A DNA stretch of 25,832 bases from Aestuariicoccus sp032586235 (GTDB lineage Bacteria > Pseudomonadota > Alphaproteobacteria > Rhodobacterales > Rhodobacteraceae), in contig NZ_JAWHTD010000049.1 of assembly GCF_032586235.1 (NCBI RefSeq), positions 1 to 25,832 of the forward strand, given 5' to 3'. The translations under genes and the position numbers were made by a program. This document shows positions 25,727 to 25,832 of the stretch, piece by piece (positions within the stretch are counted from its first letter, which is position 1; each line of letters starts with the position of its first letter). The notes under the pieces are model-generated. The model was not told the origin of the DNA. It was given only the letters and a program-made list of their open reading frames with translations, and ran no database searches.

Positions 25727-25832
25727 CGGAGGGGGGCGGGGGGGCGGCGGGGGGGGGGGGGGGGCCCCGGGGGCGGGGGGGGGCGGGCGCGGGGGCCCGC
25801 CGCCCGCCGGGGGGCGGGGGCAGCCGGGGCGG
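25727..25832. other. G/C homopolymer-rich contig end, probably unreliable sequence
   Basis: About 105 bases made almost entirely of G and C, including a very long G run near 25751-25764. It has no coding potential and differs from the ordinary high-GC sequence around it. It looks like basecalling or assembly noise at a contig end; true biology is less likely. Confidence 0.7.

Overview
The window reads as chromosomal DNA of a marine alphaproteobacterium of the family Rhodobacteraceae, most likely the Roseobacter group. Reasons: very high G+C with strong third-position bias; a clear M24-type DMSP lyase (dddP); cytochrome c maturation genes ordered ccmA-B-C-D-G, like the Rhodobacter helABCDX operon; and several families common in this lineage (DUF6314, DUF1223, DUF3445). 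It looks like one assembled contig. The left edge cuts an IS5-type transposase just after its start codon. The right edge decays into a G/C homopolymer stretch that looks artefactual.

Layout. 1-119: IS fragment. 128-1750 (-): NAD(P)H-hydrate repair enzyme. 1920-3781 (+): nitrogen module glnB-glnA. 4150-7689 (+): three diverged copies of one uncharacterised membrane-anchored family, with an MltB-like lytic transglycosylase between copies 1 and 2. 7648-9880: a DUF3445 haem N-demethylase-like gene (-) divergent from dddP (+). 9955-14599 (all -): a Sel1-repeat membrane protein, an EEP-family hydrolase, biotin transporter bioY, a DUF6314 protein and a sugar-transfer-type ATP-grasp protein. 14785-18609 (all +): purB, a tiny secreted Cys protein, an orphan divergent fliG and an LpxL-like acyltransferase. 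18612-19307 (-): DUF1223 thioredoxin-like protein, divergent from acnA (19533-22277, +), which is followed by a single-domain beta/gamma-crystallin. 22853-25597 (-): ccmABCDG.

Most of this is core metabolism: ammonium assimilation and its PII sensor, purine synthesis, the TCA cycle, haem delivery for c-type cytochromes and cofactor repair. The accessory interest lies in four places. The three-paralog family (4150-7689) is the best candidate for something undescribed. The dddP/DUF3445 pair suggests use of methylated marine osmolytes. The fliG is isolated from other flagellar genes and has diverged at functional motifs. The beta/gamma-crystallin is probably calcium-binding. I saw no rRNA, tRNA, CRISPR array or prophage. 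Numerous strong stem-loops delimit transcription units, and two copies of a 21-bp palindromic repeat lie at 2271 and 9887.
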